From Haemophilus paracuniculus (GTDB lineage: Bacteria; Pseudomonadota; Gammaproteobacteria; Enterobacterales; Pasteurellaceae), in the NCBI RefSeq assembly GCF_002015115.1, contig NZ_MUYA01000012.1, positions 1 through 60,521 of the forward strand: 60,521 bases of DNA, given 5' to 3'. How positions within the stretch are numbered: the stretch's first letter is position 1; the number at the start of each line of letters is the position of its first letter. A program made the translations under genes and the position numbers. The notes under the pieces are model-generated. The model searched no databases, was not told where the DNA came from, and saw only the letters and a program-made list of their open reading frames with translations. This document shows, piece after piece, positions 44,926 through 54,143 of the stretch.

Positions 44926-46212
44926 ATGTCGATTTTTCATCAATTAAAACAACAACTTAGCCACCAGATTGCGAACCACCGCCCTTGCTCGGGCGTGGTG
45001 CGGTATCAGGCGAGTGTACCCTTTTCGGCGGAAAATTTGACCCTACTTCGCTACCTCAAAGCCCAATCTCATTATCCCCAAGCCTTTTGGCAGAGCCGTG
45101 ATCAACAGCGTTCAATCGTTGCCGTTGGGGCGGTGCGAACCTTTGACAGCCTTGAACAAGCCCAACAATTTGTTGATGAAACGGGGTTTACCCTCGTGGG
45201 TGGGGTGCAGTTTGAGGGGCAGAGCCGTTTTATTTTGCCTTGTTTACTGCTCGAAAAAACTTCGCAAAATCTCACCGCTTGTTTCCATTTTGACGGGCAA
45301 CAAGCGGTCAGTTGCGAGCCATTTTTCGCCGAATGGCAGGCGGAATTTGAGCCGTTGCAAAATCAACTGATTCAACGCCAAACCGCCCTTGATTTTTCCC
45401 AATGGACACACAATATCCAGCAAGCGATTGCGGAAATTAACCAGCAAAATTTAAATAAAGTGGTGCTGGCGAATGCCACCAAATTGACCTTTGCCAAGGC
45501 AATTAACGGCTACGATTTATTGGCGGAAAGCGTTCGGGCGAATCAAGGTTGTTACCATTTTTTATGGGCGGAAAACGAGCAGGAAATGTTTATCGGGTCA
45601 AGCCCCGAACGGCTCTACGCCCGTGATCAGCAAACCTTGCAAACGGAAGCCCTCGCTGGCACGGTGGCGGTGGTTGATGATCTCGCCACCACCGAACGCA
45701 ACGGCTTGTGGTTGTTGAGTGATCCGAAAAATAGCCACGAAAATCAACTGGTGGTGGACGATATTTGCCAGCACTTCGCCGATTGCGTGAACGAAATTCA
45801 GATCGCCGATGTCGAAATCAAGCGTTTGCACAATGTTCAACATTTACGCCGTCCGATTGCAGCCAAGCTCAATCAAGGCGTGAATGATCGAGATTGTTTA
45901 CGGCGAATCCACCCCACCGCCGCCATTGCAGGTTTGCCCCGTGCTGCGGCGAAACAGTTTATCGCCGAACACGAGCCGTTTAAACGGCAATGGTATGCAG
46001 GGGCGTTGGGCTTTTTCAATCCAACCCAAGCGGAATTTTGCGTAACCCTGCGTTCGGGGCGAATTTGTCAAAATCAGATTACCCTTTATGCAGGGGCGGG
46101 GATTGTGGCAGGTTCAGAGCCGTTATCGGAATGGCAGGAAATTGAACGCAAAGCCCAAGGATTAAGCCGATTTTTATTTTCACAACCAACTAACGAGGTA
46201 AAAAATGAGTGA
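44926..46212 (+). CDS. menF: Isochorismate synthase MenF
   Basis: A chorismate-utilising enzyme that makes isochorismate for menaquinone. The 428-residue protein has a variable N-terminal half and the conserved C-terminal domain (KVVLANATKLTF, ENEQEMFIGSSPERLYA, EALAGT, HLRRPIAAKL, HPTAAIAGLPRAAAKQFI, YAGAGIVAGSEPLSEWQEI). These include the catalytic glutamates and the menaquinone-type rather than salicylate or anthranilate pattern. The ATG directly abuts an uptake sequence and has no visible Shine-Dalgarno. No other men genes are nearby. A TTG two codons earlier is the only close alternative start. Confidence 0.92.
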   Translation: MSIFHQLKQQLSHQIANHRPCSGVVRYQASVPFSAENLTLLRYLKAQSHYPQAFWQSRDQQRSIVAVGAVRTFDSLEQAQQFVDETGFTLVGGVQFEGQSRFILPCLLLEKTSQNLTACFHFDGQQAVSCEPFFAEWQAEFEPLQNQLIQRQTALDFSQWTHNIQQAIAEINQQNLNKVVLANATKLTFAKAINGYDLLAESVRANQGCYHFLWAENEQEMFIGSSPERLYARDQQTLQTEALAGTVAVVDDLATTERNGLWLLSDPKNSHENQLVVDDICQHFADCVNEIQIADVEIKRLHNVQHLRRPIAAKLNQGVNDRDCLRRIHPTAAIAGLPRAAAKQFIAEHEPFKRQWYAGALGFFNPTQAEFCVTLRSGRICQNQITLYAGAGIVAGSEPLSEWQEIERKAQGLSRFLFSQPTNEVKNE

Positions 46213-46585
46213 TTTCAATCCAAATAATCCACAAGGATTATCAAATGACGAACAACAAGCCAAACGTACCCTCAAAATCGTTTATGGCTTGATTATTGCA
46301 GGGATTATTTTCCCGATTTTTGCCGTGATTGGCGGGATTTACGGCTACATTAAACGCAAAGACACCCCCGTATTACTGGAAATTTCCCACCTTGATTATC
46401 AAATCCGCTCGGTGTGGGTGAGCGTGGCGGCATCGTTGGTCGGCTCAATATTGATCGGCTTAATGTCGGGCGTGGGCTTGCTCTTGTTGGCGGTGCAGAT
46501 TTGGTATCTGGTGCGTGTGATCAACGGGGCGATCAAATACTTCAAAAAGCAAGAAGTCCTCAATCCAGAAAGCTGGTGGCTCTAA
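46205..46585 (+). CDS. Small membrane protein (DUF4870-like)
   Basis: A 126-residue protein with a soluble N terminus (about 25 residues), one hydrophobic segment at about 25-47 and two more at about 68-105. The motif GGIYGYIKRKDTP followed by HLDYQIRSVWVSV resembles Tic20/DUF4870-type membrane proteins. Its role is unknown. The ATG overlaps the end of menF by 8 bases and has a GAGGTAAAAA ribosome-binding site, so the two genes are translated together. Confidence 0.7.
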   Translation: MSDFNPNNPQGLSNDEQQAKRTLKIVYGLIIAGIIFPIFAVIGGIYGYIKRKDTPVLLEISHLDYQIRSVWVSVAASLVGSILIGLMSGVGLLLLAVQIWYLVRVINGAIKYFKKQEVLNPESWWL

Positions 46586-46683
46586 TCCCACCCTCAAAAT
46601 TTTTAAAATCAGACCGCTTGCACGCTCAAAATGGGGTGTGCAAGCCTTATTTTTAGCCCCTCTTAGCTTAAAAAGGATATCGA

Positions 46684-48717
46684 ATGTCAAACCCTTTACT
46701 CACTTTTACTGGCTTACCGCCGTTTTCTCAAATCAAAGCTGAACATATCCAACCTGCGATTGAACAGTTAATCCAACAATGCCGTGAAACCATTGAAACG
46801 GTAGCGAAAATTGAAAATCCAACCTGGGAAAATTTCTATCTGCCACAAGCGATGGCGAGCAACCAATTTTCCCGTGCGTGGTCGCCGATCAGCCACCTCA
46901 ACGGCGTGAAAAATAGCCCTGAACTGCGTGAAGCCTACCAAGCCTGCTTGCCTTTGTTATCGGAATATAGCACTTGGGCGGGGCAACATCAGGGGCTTTA
47001 TCAGGGCTACCTCAAATTAAAAAACAGTGCCGAATTTGCCACCCTTTCCCTCGCTCAACAAAAAGCGATTGAAAACAGCCTGCGTGATTTTGAATTGTCG
47101 GGCATTTCGTTGCCTGCCGATAAGCAAAAACGCTACGGCGAGGTGTCGGCTCGTTTGTCGGAACTTAGCTCACAATTCAGCAACAATGTGCTAGATGCCA
47201 CAATGGGCTGGGATATTGTGATCACAGACGAAGCCCAACTGCAAGGCTTGCCAGAATCGGCGTTAGAAGCGGCGAAATTATCGGCAGAAAGCAAAGGCAA
47301 AAAAGGCTACCGCTTCACCCTTGAATTTCCAAGCTATTTCCCTGTTTTAACTTACTGCGACAACCGCGAACTGCGTGCGGCTCTCTACAAAGAGTATGCC
47401 ACCCGAGCGTCCGATCAAGGGGCGAACGCAGGCAAATGGGACAACACCGCCAACATTGACGAAAAATTAGCGTTACGCTTAGAAATGGCGAACTTACTCG
47501 GTTTTGCCACTTATGCGGATTTATCCCTCGCCACCAAAATGGCGGAAAGCCCGAAACAAGTGATTGATTTCCTTGAAGATTTGGCAAAACGTTCCAAAGC
47601 CCAAGGCGAAAAAGAGCTGGCGGAATTAAAGGCGTTTGTTGAGCAAGAATATGGCGTAACCGAGCTTGAACCTTGGGACATCGCCTATTACAGCGAAAAA
47701 CAGAAACAAGCCCTTTATGCGATCAACGATGAAGAATTACGCCCTTATTTCCCCGAAGATCGCGTCCTTTCAGGCTTATTTGAATTGATGAAACGCATTT
47801 TTGGCTTACGCATCGAAGAAAAATTTGGGGTCGATGTGTGGCACGAAAACGTGCGATTCTTCGATATTTTTGACGAAACCGACCGCTTGCGTGGCTCGTT
47901 CTACCTTGATTTATACGCCCGTGAAAACAAACGCGGCGGGGCGTGGATGGACGACTGCATTTCGCAAATGCGATTGGCGGACGGCACGCTACAAAAGCCC
48001 GTTGCCTACCTCACTTGCAACTTCAACAAACCGATTGGCGACAAACCCGCCCTGTTTACCCACGATGAAGTTACCACCCTATTCCACGAATTTGGGCACG
48101 GCATTCACCATATGCTGACCGAAATTGAGGTGAGCGATGTGTCGGGCATCAGTGGCGTGGCGTGGGATGCCGTGGAATTGCCGAGCCAATTCCTCGAAAA
48201 TTGGTGCTGGGAAGAAGAAGCCTTGCAATTTATTTCGGGGCATTACCAAACAGGCGAACCGCTACCAAAAGAGAAATTAACCCAACTGCTCAAAGCGAAA
48301 AACTTCCAAGCGGCAATGTTTGTGCTACGCCAACTCGAATTTGGCTTGTTTGATTTCCGCCTGCACCTTGCAGAGCCGAAAGCGAACATCGTGCTAGACA
48401 CCCTCAAAGCGGTGAAAGCAGAAATCGCCGTGGTTAAAACCCCAGAATGGGTACGCACCCCGCACAGTTTCAGCCACATCTTCGCAGGGGGCTACGCCGC
48501 AGGCTATTACAGCTACCTTTGGGCGGAAGTGCTTTCGGCAGACGCCTACTCACGCTTCGAGCAAGAGGGCATTTTCAACCGCCAAGTGGGGCAAGATTTC
48601 CTCGACAACATCCTAACCCGCGGCGGTTCAGAAGAACCAATGGTCCTTTTTGAACGCTTCCGCGGCAGAAAACCAACCCTCGATGCGTTATTACGCCACA
48701 AAGGCATCGCCAACTAA
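46684..48717 (+). CDS. prlC: Oligopeptidase A
   Basis: A cytoplasmic M3-family zinc metallopeptidase that degrades short peptides, including cleaved signal peptides. The 677-residue protein has the HEFGH zinc motif (TLFHEFGHGIHHML, near residue 467) with the downstream glutamate in the SGISGVAWDAVELPSQFLENW block, and a typical C terminus (ARGGSEEPMVLFERFRGRKP-like, here TRGGSEEP). Length matches E. coli OpdA (680). ATG follows AAAAAGGATATCGA. Confidence 0.96.
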   Translation: MSNPLLTFTGLPPFSQIKAEHIQPAIEQLIQQCRETIETVAKIENPTWENFYLPQAMASNQFSRAWSPISHLNGVKNSPELREAYQACLPLLSEYSTWAGQHQGLYQGYLKLKNSAEFATLSLAQQKAIENSLRDFELSGISLPADKQKRYGEVSARLSELSSQFSNNVLDATMGWDIVITDEAQLQGLPESALEAAKLSAESKGKKGYRFTLEFPSYFPVLTYCDNRELRAALYKEYATRASDQGANAGKWDNTANIDEKLALRLEMANLLGFATYADLSLATKMAESPKQVIDFLEDLAKRSKAQGEKELAELKAFVEQEYGVTELEPWDIAYYSEKQKQALYAINDEELRPYFPEDRVLSGLFELMKRIFGLRIEEKFGVDVWHENVRFFDIFDETDRLRGSFYLDLYARENKRGGAWMDDCISQMRLADGTLQKPVAYLTCNFNKPIGDKPALFTHDEVTTLFHEFGHGIHHMLTEIEVSDVSGISGVAWDAVELPSQFLENWCWEEEALQFISGHYQTGEPLPKEKLTQLLKAKNFQAAMFVLRQLEFGLFDFRLHLAEPKANIVLDTLKAVKAEIAVVKTPEWVRTPHSFSHIFAGGYAAGYYSYLWAEVLSADAYSRFEQEGIFNRQVGQDFLDNILTRGGSEEPMVLFERFRGRKPTLDALLRHKGIAN

Positions 48718-48740
48718 CTTCCCCCAAACTTCACAAAACA

Positions 48741-48768
48741 AAAATGGACGCCAAGCGTCCATTTTTTT
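48741..48768 (+). terminator. Terminator after prlC
   Basis: AAAATGGACGC (48741-48751) pairs with GCGTCCATTTT (48755-48765), loop CAA, followed by a T-run. Confidence 0.85.
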
Positions 48769-48843
48769 ATGCAAGAGAGAATTTATCCCCCTCTTTCAGA
48801 TTTTGCTTACCGTTTGAAATAATTATTTAAAAAATTTTTATTC

Positions 48844-48876
48844 CTTAAGATATTTTTAAGATCTTTTTGGTTTAAT
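48844..48876 (+). promoter_or_regulatory. PmrA/QseB-type box and promoter of ygiW-qseBC
   Basis: CTTAAG (48844-48849), five bases, TTTAAG (48855-48860) fits the direct-repeat pattern YTTAAK-N5-YTTAAK recognised by PmrA and closely related response regulators such as QseB. A -10-like TTTAAT (48871-48876) lies 10 bases further on, so the box takes the place of a -35. Autoactivation by the QseB encoded downstream is the simplest reading. Confidence 0.6.
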
Positions 48877-48945
48877 GGCTTTCGTAGCAACGAGGTGGCG
48901 GATGCGGCTTCGGTTTTATTTACTCAACCCAAAAGGAAAATTTCA

Positions 48946-49317
48946 ATGAAAAAATTATTACTCACTTCTGTTCTTGCTTTGGCTCTTTCAGCACCAGCAA
49001 TGGCGGGGTTTCAAAATGGTAATGCGAGCAATGGTAAGAGTGTGGCGAGCCAATCAGCCACTATTTCAAAGGTGGCTCAGGCGAAAAAAGCCCGTGATAA
49101 TGCTCGTTTTGTGATTAGCGGTAACATCATCAATCAGCTCGGCGATGATGAATTTACCTTTAAAGATGAAACTGGCACGATCCGTATTGATGTGGACGAC
49201 CGTGCGTGGCGTGGTTTGAATGTGTCGCCGAAAGATCGTATTCGTATCAGCGGTAAAGTGGACGTGGATAGCGACACGGGCGAGCGTACCCTTGAAGTGA
49301 ACAAAATCACCCGTTAA
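48946..49317 (+). CDS. ygiW: YgiW/YdeI-family periplasmic OB-fold protein
   Basis: A 123-residue exported protein with a signal peptide ([20 protein letters not shown], cleavage near residue 20) and the BOF (bacterial OB-fold) domain: [60 protein letters not shown]. Related proteins protect against peroxide, cationic peptides or metal stress. The start at 48946 follows AAGGAAAA. In E. coli and H. influenzae the homologue also lies immediately upstream of qseBC/firRS, so they form one regulon. Confidence 0.92.
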   Translation: MKKLLLTSVLALALSAPAMAGFQNGNASNGKSVASQSATISKVAQAKKARDNARFVISGNIINQLGDDEFTFKDETGTIRIDVDDRAWRGLNVSPKDRIRISGKVDVDSDTGERTLEVNKITR

Positions 49318-49400
49318 TTTCGCCTTTGTATGGCAAAACAATCATTTATAATAGCGAGGACGCTTTGGGCGTCCTTTGTTACATTACAAGCGGGGGGATT

Positions 49401-50066
49401 ATGCGAATTTTATTGATTGAAGATGATAAGTTAATCGGCGAGGGCTTGAAAATTGGGCTGAGTAAGCAGAATTTTGTGGTGGATTGGTTCAACGATGGCA
49501 AGCTCGGTTTTGAGGCGTTGGCTTCCGCTGAATATGATGCGGTGGTGCTGGATTTAACCCTGCCGAAAATGGACGGGCTGGATATTCTCAAACAGTGGCG
49601 AAAAGCGAATCAAGATGTGCCTGTACTGATTTTAACCGCCCGTGATACCCTTGATGAACGCTTGCTCGGCTTTAATGCGGGGGCGGACGATTATCTCTGC
49701 AAGCCCTTTGCGTTGGCGGAAGTGGTGGTGCGGTTGCAAGCCCTGATTCGCCGCCGTTATCAGCAAAGTTCGAGTGAAATTGAGATCGGCGAGTTGAAAA
49801 TCGATCTGAATAGCCGCAATGTTTCCCTTGCCGATCAGCCGATCACCCTCACCGCCAAAGAGTTTCAACTGTTGCAACTCTTTGTGCAGAACCGTGAGCG
49901 AGTGCTTTCTCGCACCTTTATCGAAGAAAAATTGTACAGTTGGGATAACGATGTGAGTAGCAATGCGTTGGAAGTGTATATTCACCATTTACGCAAAAAA
50001 CTCGGTAGCCATTGGATCAAAACCGTGCACGGGGTCGGCTATAAATTAGGGAATAATAATGCTTAA
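49401..50066 (+). CDS. qseB: Response regulator QseB (FirR-like)
   Basis: An OmpR-family regulator of 221 residues. The receiver domain has acidic EDD at 7-9, phospho-acceptor D51 in [11 protein letters not shown]79 in LILTARD and K101 in [13 protein letters not shown]. The C-terminal winged helix has [22 protein letters not shown] and [14 protein letters not shown] [23 protein letters not shown]. The ATG follows an uptake-signal variant (ACAAGCGGGGGGATT) whose G-run serves as the ribosome-binding site. H. influenzae's orthologous pair has been described as the ferrous-iron-responsive FirRS. Overlaps qseC by 8 bases. Confidence 0.92.
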   Translation: MRILLIEDDKLIGEGLKIGLSKQNFVVDWFNDGKLGFEALASAEYDAVVLDLTLPKMDGLDILKQWRKANQDVPVLILTARDTLDERLLGFNAGADDYLCKPFALAEVVVRLQALIRRRYQQSSSEIEIGELKIDLNSRNVSLADQPITLTAKEFQLLQLFVQNRERVLSRTFIEEKLYSWDNDVSSNALEVYIHHLRKKLGSHWIKTVHGVGYKLGNNNA

Positions 50067-51420
50067 ATTCGGCAAAAATCGCAGTTTACGCTACCGCTTG
50101 ATCGTCAGTTTGTCATCCATTACCCTGCTGATCGGGCTGATTTCTAGCCTCACGGGCTGGCTGATGTTACGCAAAGAGATCAATGATCTGTTTGATGCAC
50201 AACAGATCTATTTTGCCGAACGGCTCGCCTCGTCAAACATTACCGAAGGCTTTCAAACCCTCAAAACATCAAGCAACGCCCCAACGCAAAATGTGGAAGA
50301 TGACGCCATCGCCTTTGCGATTTTCGACCAAAACGGCACGCAGATTTTCCACGATGGGCGAGACGGGCGTTTTATTCCGTTCGCCCCGAAAAATGGCGGA
50401 TTTAACCAACAAATTGTGCAAGAGGAAGATGATCGGGACGAATACCGCATTTATTGGTTGCAAGACGGCGATCTTTACATTGCGGTGGGGCAAGAGATTG
50501 AATATCGGCAGGAAGTGATCGGTAAGGCGGTGGTGTCGCAACTCGGCAGTTGGGCGGTGGGCTTTCCCCTCGTAATTTTGGCGATTTTGTGGTTTATTTA
50601 CCGTGAATTTGCCCCGCTCAAACAGCTTGCTCGTCAGGTGAGTGAACGCAAACCCGATGAAACCACCCCGATTGTGAATCCTCGTTTGCCGAGCGAAATC
50701 CAACCCCTTGTAACCAGCCTTAACCACTATTTTGAGCGAACCCAAACGATGTTCAATCGGGAACGGCGGTTTACTTCCGATGCCGCCCACGAACTGCGTA
50801 GCCCGTTGGCTGGCTTGCGGGTGCAGGCGGAAATCGCTCAAATGGCCCAAGACGATCCCGAAACGCATCAGCGTGCCTTGAAAAACATTGAGGGCAGTAT
50901 CGACCGCATTTCGCAACTGATTGAGCAACTGCTTACGCTTTCTCGTTTGGAAAACATCACCCAGCTCGATGAGCTGGAAAGCGTGAATTGGCAAAGCATT
51001 GCGGAATCCAACGTCAGCCAACTTTACGCCCTCGCCGAGCAGAAACAGAGCGATCTTTATCTCGACATCGAGAGCGAACCGCCACCGCAACAGGGCAAAC
51101 CGCTGCTATTGAGTTTGGTGCTACGCAACTTGATCGAAAATGCGATTCACTACACCCCAAGCGGTAGCTTAATCAAAATTTTGCTGAAATCCGACCGCTT
51201 GATCGTGGAAGATAACGGCAACGGCGTGAGCGACAGCGACCTCGCCAAACTCGGGCAACCTTTTTACCGCCCTGTTGATCGCCCCACTGACAATGGGCAA
51301 GACGAAAAAGGCAGCGGTTTAGGCTTGTCGATTGTCAAACGGATTTTAGCGTTGCACCATTTCCAACTCAAACTCAGCCGCAGCGAATTGGGCGGTTTGA
51401 AAGCGGAAATTTTGTTCTAA
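50059..51420 (+). CDS. qseC: Sensor histidine kinase QseC (FirS-like)
   Basis: A 453-residue membrane kinase. TM1 is about 15-37 and TM2 about 160-182, with a periplasmic domain between them. Then come a HAMP-like linker, HisKA H-box ([23 protein letters not shown], His near 246), N box ([15 protein letters not shown]), G boxes and [13 protein letters not shown]. The periplasmic domain carries an acidic cluster, [13 protein letters not shown] (near 120), at a place comparable with the acidic metal-sensing motif reported for H. influenzae FirS. The signal here is inferred, not shown. Confidence 0.92.
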   Translation: MLKFGKNRSLRYRLIVSLSSITLLIGLISSLTGWLMLRKEINDLFDAQQIYFAERLASSNITEGFQTLKTSSNAPTQNVEDDAIAFAIFDQNGTQIFHDGRDGRFIPFAPKNGGFNQQIVQEEDDRDEYRIYWLQDGDLYIAVGQEIEYRQEVIGKAVVSQLGSWAVGFPLVILAILWFIYREFAPLKQLARQVSERKPDETTPIVNPRLPSEIQPLVTSLNHYFERTQTMFNRERRFTSDAAHELRSPLAGLRVQAEIAQMAQDDPETHQRALKNIEGSIDRISQLIEQLLTLSRLENITQLDELESVNWQSIAESNVSQLYALAEQKQSDLYLDIESEPPPQQGKPLLLSLVLRNLIENAIHYTPSGSLIKILLKSDRLIVEDNGNGVSDSDLAKLGQPFYRPVDRPTDNGQDEKGSGLGLSIVKRILALHHFQLKLSRSELGGLKAEILF

Positions 51421-51424
51421 TCCT

Positions 51425-51459
51425 AAGCCTGCCTTTACTTTGTGCAGAATGGCAGGCTT
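51425..51459 (+). terminator. Terminator after qseC
   Basis: AAGCCTGCC (51425-51433) and GGCAGGCTT (51451-51459) form a 9-bp stem followed by a short T tract. Confidence 0.55.
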
Positions 51460-51474
51460 TGCTATAATGCGAGC

Positions 51475-51502
51475 CTTGAAATTCACTCAAATAGCCTTAT
51501 AT
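51475..51502 (+). promoter_or_regulatory. Sigma-32-like heat-shock promoter of grpE
   Basis: CTTGAAA (51475-51481), 13 bases, then CCTTATAT (51495-51502). The -35 is a perfect match to the sigma-32 element and the -10 agrees with CCCCATnT at about 6 of 7 defined positions. grpE is a classic heat-shock gene. A sigma-70-like TATAAT also lies just upstream (51463-51468). Confidence 0.6.
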
Positions 51503-51539
51503 TGTTGTCAATTTTTACCCTAGCCAAAAGGAACATTCA

Positions 51540-52148
51540 ATGACAAACCAAACCGAACAAGAACAACTCAATCAAGAAATCGAACAGCCTACCGAACAAA
51601 CCACCGCAACCGAAACCACTAGCGAAAATGTTGAGCCAACGGCAGAAGCTCAACCGCAAGAATCTGAACAAATCGACCCGCTTGTCGCGGCTCAAAATCG
51701 CATCGCCGAATTAGAAACTTACATCGCCGAAGCGGATAAACGTGAGCAAGATATTACCCTGCGAGCCAGAGCGGAAGTGGAAAACATCCGCCGCCGTGCT
51801 GAGCAGGATGTGGAAAAAGCCCACAAATTCGCCCTCGAAAAATTCGCCAAAGAGTTGCTCAATGTGGTGGATAATTTAGAACGTGGCTTAGAAGCCCTTG
51901 CCAATGCCGATGAAGCCCTTGTGAAAGGGGTGGAAATGACCCACAAAGAGCTTGTTTCCACCCTTGCCCGCTTTGGCGTGGAAGCCGTGGGCGTGGTGGG
52001 TGAAGCCTTTAACCCAGAACTGCATCAAGCGATTTCAATGCAACCGGCAGAGGGCGTTGAGCCAAACCACCTCTGCCAAGTGTTACAAAAAGGCTACACC
52101 TTGCAAGGTCGTGTAATTCGTCCTGCGATGGTAATGGTGGCGGCATAA
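51540..52148 (+). CDS. grpE: Nucleotide exchange factor GrpE
   Basis: The DnaK nucleotide exchange factor. The 202-residue protein has an acidic, Q/E/T-rich disordered N terminus (about 1-45), a long dimerising coiled coil with [21 protein letters not shown], and the C-terminal beta wing with [11 protein letters not shown] and [17 protein letters not shown] follows AAAAGGAACATTCA. dnaK is not in this window. Confidence 0.97.
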   Translation: MTNQTEQEQLNQEIEQPTEQTTATETTSENVEPTAEAQPQESEQIDPLVAAQNRIAELETYIAEADKREQDITLRARAEVENIRRRAEQDVEKAHKFALEKFAKELLNVVDNLERGLEALANADEALVKGVEMTHKELVSTLARFGVEAVGVVGEAFNPELHQAISMQPAEGVEPNHLCQVLQKGYTLQGRVIRPAMVMVAA

Positions 52149-52180
52149 TCCGACCCCTTGCAAGCGGATAGTTCCCAGAA

Positions 52181-52203
52181 AATCCCCCCGTTGGGGGATT
52201 TTT
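52181..52203 (+). terminator. Terminator after grpE
   Basis: AATCCCCC (52181-52188) pairs with GGGGGATT (52193-52200), loop CGTT, followed by TTTTTATTT. An uptake-like CAAGCGG lies just before. Confidence 0.85.
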
Positions 52204-52258
52204 ATTTGCCCGTGATTTTCGGTACAATACCGCCCAACTTTTTTCACAAGGAAATTTT

Positions 52259-52753
52259 ATGGTCGATTTAATTATTGTCGGGCTTATCGCCTTTTCAATT
52301 CTCGTCAGCCTTTGGCGGGGTTTTATCAGCGAAGTGTTGTCGTTCGGCGGTTGGGTGATCGCCTTTATCGTGGCGAGCCAATTCTATTCTTACCTCGCAG
52401 GCTATTTTGCCGTAATGGATAACCCTTACCTCAAATCGGAATTTGTCCGCAACGGCATTGCGGCAGCGATTTTATTCATCATCACTTTGATTGTGTGCAG
52501 CGTGATTACTGCCTTGCTGAACAAAATCCTCGACACCACAGGGCTTTCCACCACCGACCGTATTCTCGGCGGGGCGTTCGGGGCGTTGCGTGGTATTTTA
52601 ATTGTGGCGGCGATTTTATTTTTCTTCGACACCTTTACCCAAGCCAGCCAGAGTGAACTTTGGAAACAGTCGCAACTGATTCCACATTTTGACTTTATCG
52701 TGAAATGGTTCTTCGAGCAGTTGCAAGCCAATTCGAGCTTTTTGAATAAATGA
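52259..52753 (+). CDS. cvpA: Colicin V production family protein CvpA
   Basis: A 164-residue inner-membrane protein with four predicted membrane segments (about 2-20, 27-48, 65-88, 105-125) and the conserved block SLWRGFISEVLSFGGWVIAF; GAFGALRGILIV follows in the third/fourth segment. CvpA homologues are needed for colicin V production in E. coli and affect envelope integrity, with an unknown mechanism. ATG follows AAGGAAATTTT. Overlaps folK by 4 bases (ATGA). Confidence 0.92.
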   Translation: MVDLIIVGLIAFSILVSLWRGFISEVLSFGGWVIAFIVASQFYSYLAGYFAVMDNPYLKSEFVRNGIAAAILFIITLIVCSVITALLNKILDTTGLSTTDRILGGAFGALRGILIVAAILFFFDTFTQASQSELWKQSQLIPHFDFIVKWFFEQLQANSSFLNK

Positions 52754-53226
52754 TGAAAATCGTTTATATCGCCTTGGGTTCAAATTTAGCCAACCCTGTT
52801 GAACAGCTTAAACAAGCGGTCAGTTCCCTGCAAAAATTGGATGCGGGATTGCGGGTTAGTCCGTTTTACGGCAGTAAACCGCTCGGGCCGCAGGATCAGC
52901 CCGATTATGTGAATGCCGTAGTGGAAATTCGCACGGATCTACCCGCTTGCACCCTGTTAGATGAATTGCAACGGATCGAAAACGAGCAGGGGCGAGTGCG
53001 GTTACGCCGTTGGGGGGAACGCACCCTTGATTTGGATATTTTGCTTTACGGCGATGAACAAATTGAGACGGAACGGCTGACCGTTCCCCATTACGATATG
53101 CACAATCGGGAATTTGTGATTGTGCCTTTGTATGATCTCAACCCCGATCTGATTTTGCCAAACGGCACATCGCTGGCGACACTTTATCGGCAGTTTCAAG
53201 ATCATCAAATGGTAACATTCTACTAA
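52750..53226 (+). CDS. folK: 6-hydroxymethyl-7,8-dihydropterin pyrophosphokinase FolK
   Basis: FolK transfers pyrophosphate from ATP to hydroxymethyldihydropterin in folate synthesis. The 158-residue protein has the N-terminal IALGSNLANP, the RRWGERTLDLDILLYG motif with the metal-binding DLD, and VPHYDMHNREFVIVPLYDL. An uptake sequence is embedded near 52812-52820. The start is the first ATG of ATGATG. Confidence 0.96.
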   Translation: MMKIVYIALGSNLANPVEQLKQAVSSLQKLDAGLRVSPFYGSKPLGPQDQPDYVNAVVEIRTDLPACTLLDELQRIENEQGRVRLRRWGERTLDLDILLYGDEQIETERLTVPHYDMHNREFVIVPLYDLNPDLILPNGTSLATLYRQFQDHQMVTFY

Positions 53227-53258
53227 AAATTAAAATTCTTTAATCAGTAAAAGAACAC

Positions 53259-54143
53259 TTAATTAAGAATGTCGAACGTAGGCAGTTGCGGATATTGAAA
53301 AATAAACCCCTGTTCCAACAACCGCTGTGGCACAAGCGATTGGTTATTCAGTAATAATTGCGAGCGTTCGCCGAGAAGTAATTTGAGGGCGAAAGCGGGG
53401 GCGTGGCAGAAGGCAGGGCGGTTGAGTTGGTGGGCGAGCAAGCGGTTAAATTCAGCGTTGGTAGCAGGGTGTGGGGCGGCAAGGTTGAAAGCCCCTTCGC
53501 ATTGTGCGTTTTCAAGCAAAAATTCGACCGCTTGCAAGTAGTCGGCAAGAGCAATCCACGCCCAATGTTGTTCGCCTGAGCCTAATTTTCCGCCTAAGCC
53601 CCAGCGGTAAAGTGGCAACATTGCTTTTAATGCCCCGCCCGATTTGTCCATTACCAAGCCTGTTCGCAACAAGCAGACTCGGGTTTCGCTTGCCACTCGC
53701 AGGGCGGTTTGTTCCCATTCGTGGCAGAGTGAGGCGGCGAAGCCCGTACCACAAGCGGTTTGTTCATCGAAAAATTTTGCGGATTGGGGTAAATCGCCAT
53801 AAAAGCCTGTGGCTGATCCTGAAAGGAAGACTTTCGGCGGATTATCACTTTTCTCAATCAGATCAGCGAGTTGTGCCGTGAGATCGATACGACTGGATCG
53901 CAAAATCGCTTTCTGTTTTGCCGTCCAACGTTTGGCAAAAATCGGTTCGCCCGCAAGGTTAATTACCGCGTCAAATTCATTTAAATTTTTGAATTGATTG
54001 AGATTTTGAATATAACGCACTTGATCACTGACGAGATTTTGGCGAGAGAGAATGGTGATTTGATCGCCTTTCGCTAACAATTTTTCGACCAAGGCTTTAC
54101 CGATAAAACCCGTGCCGCCCGTGATTAAAATGCGTTTTGCCAT
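53259..54143 (-). CDS. yfcH: SDR-family epimerase YfcH (TIGR01777)
   Basis: A 294-residue extended short-chain dehydrogenase/reductase of the NAD-dependent epimerase type. It has GGTGFIGKALVEKLL at the N terminus, INLAGEPIFAKRWTAKQK, SGSATGFYGD, the GFAASLCHEWEQ segment, LRTGLVM, and the C-terminal DUF1731 block (QLLLNNQSLVPQRLLEQGF). The substrate is unknown. Its ATG overlaps the argR stop by one base (TAATG). Confidence 0.85.
   Translation of the reverse strand: MAKRILITGGTGFIGKALVEKLLAKGDQITILSRQNLVSDQVRYIQNLNQFKNLNEFDAVINLAGEPIFAKRWTAKQKAILRSSRIDLTAQLADLIEKSDNPPKVFLSGSATGFYGDLPQSAKFFDEQTACGTGFAASLCHEWEQTALRVASETRVCLLRTGLVMDKSGGALKAMLPLYRWGLGGKLGSGEQHWAWIALADYLQAVEFLLENAQCEGAFNLAAPHPATNAEFNRLLAHQLNRPAFCHAPAFALKLLLGERSQLLLNNQSLVPQRLLEQGFIFQYPQLPTFDILN

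Noticed and set aside
50269..51090. Long minus-strand frame opposite qseC
   Set aside because: Shadow of a well-supported histidine kinase; no motifs of its own.
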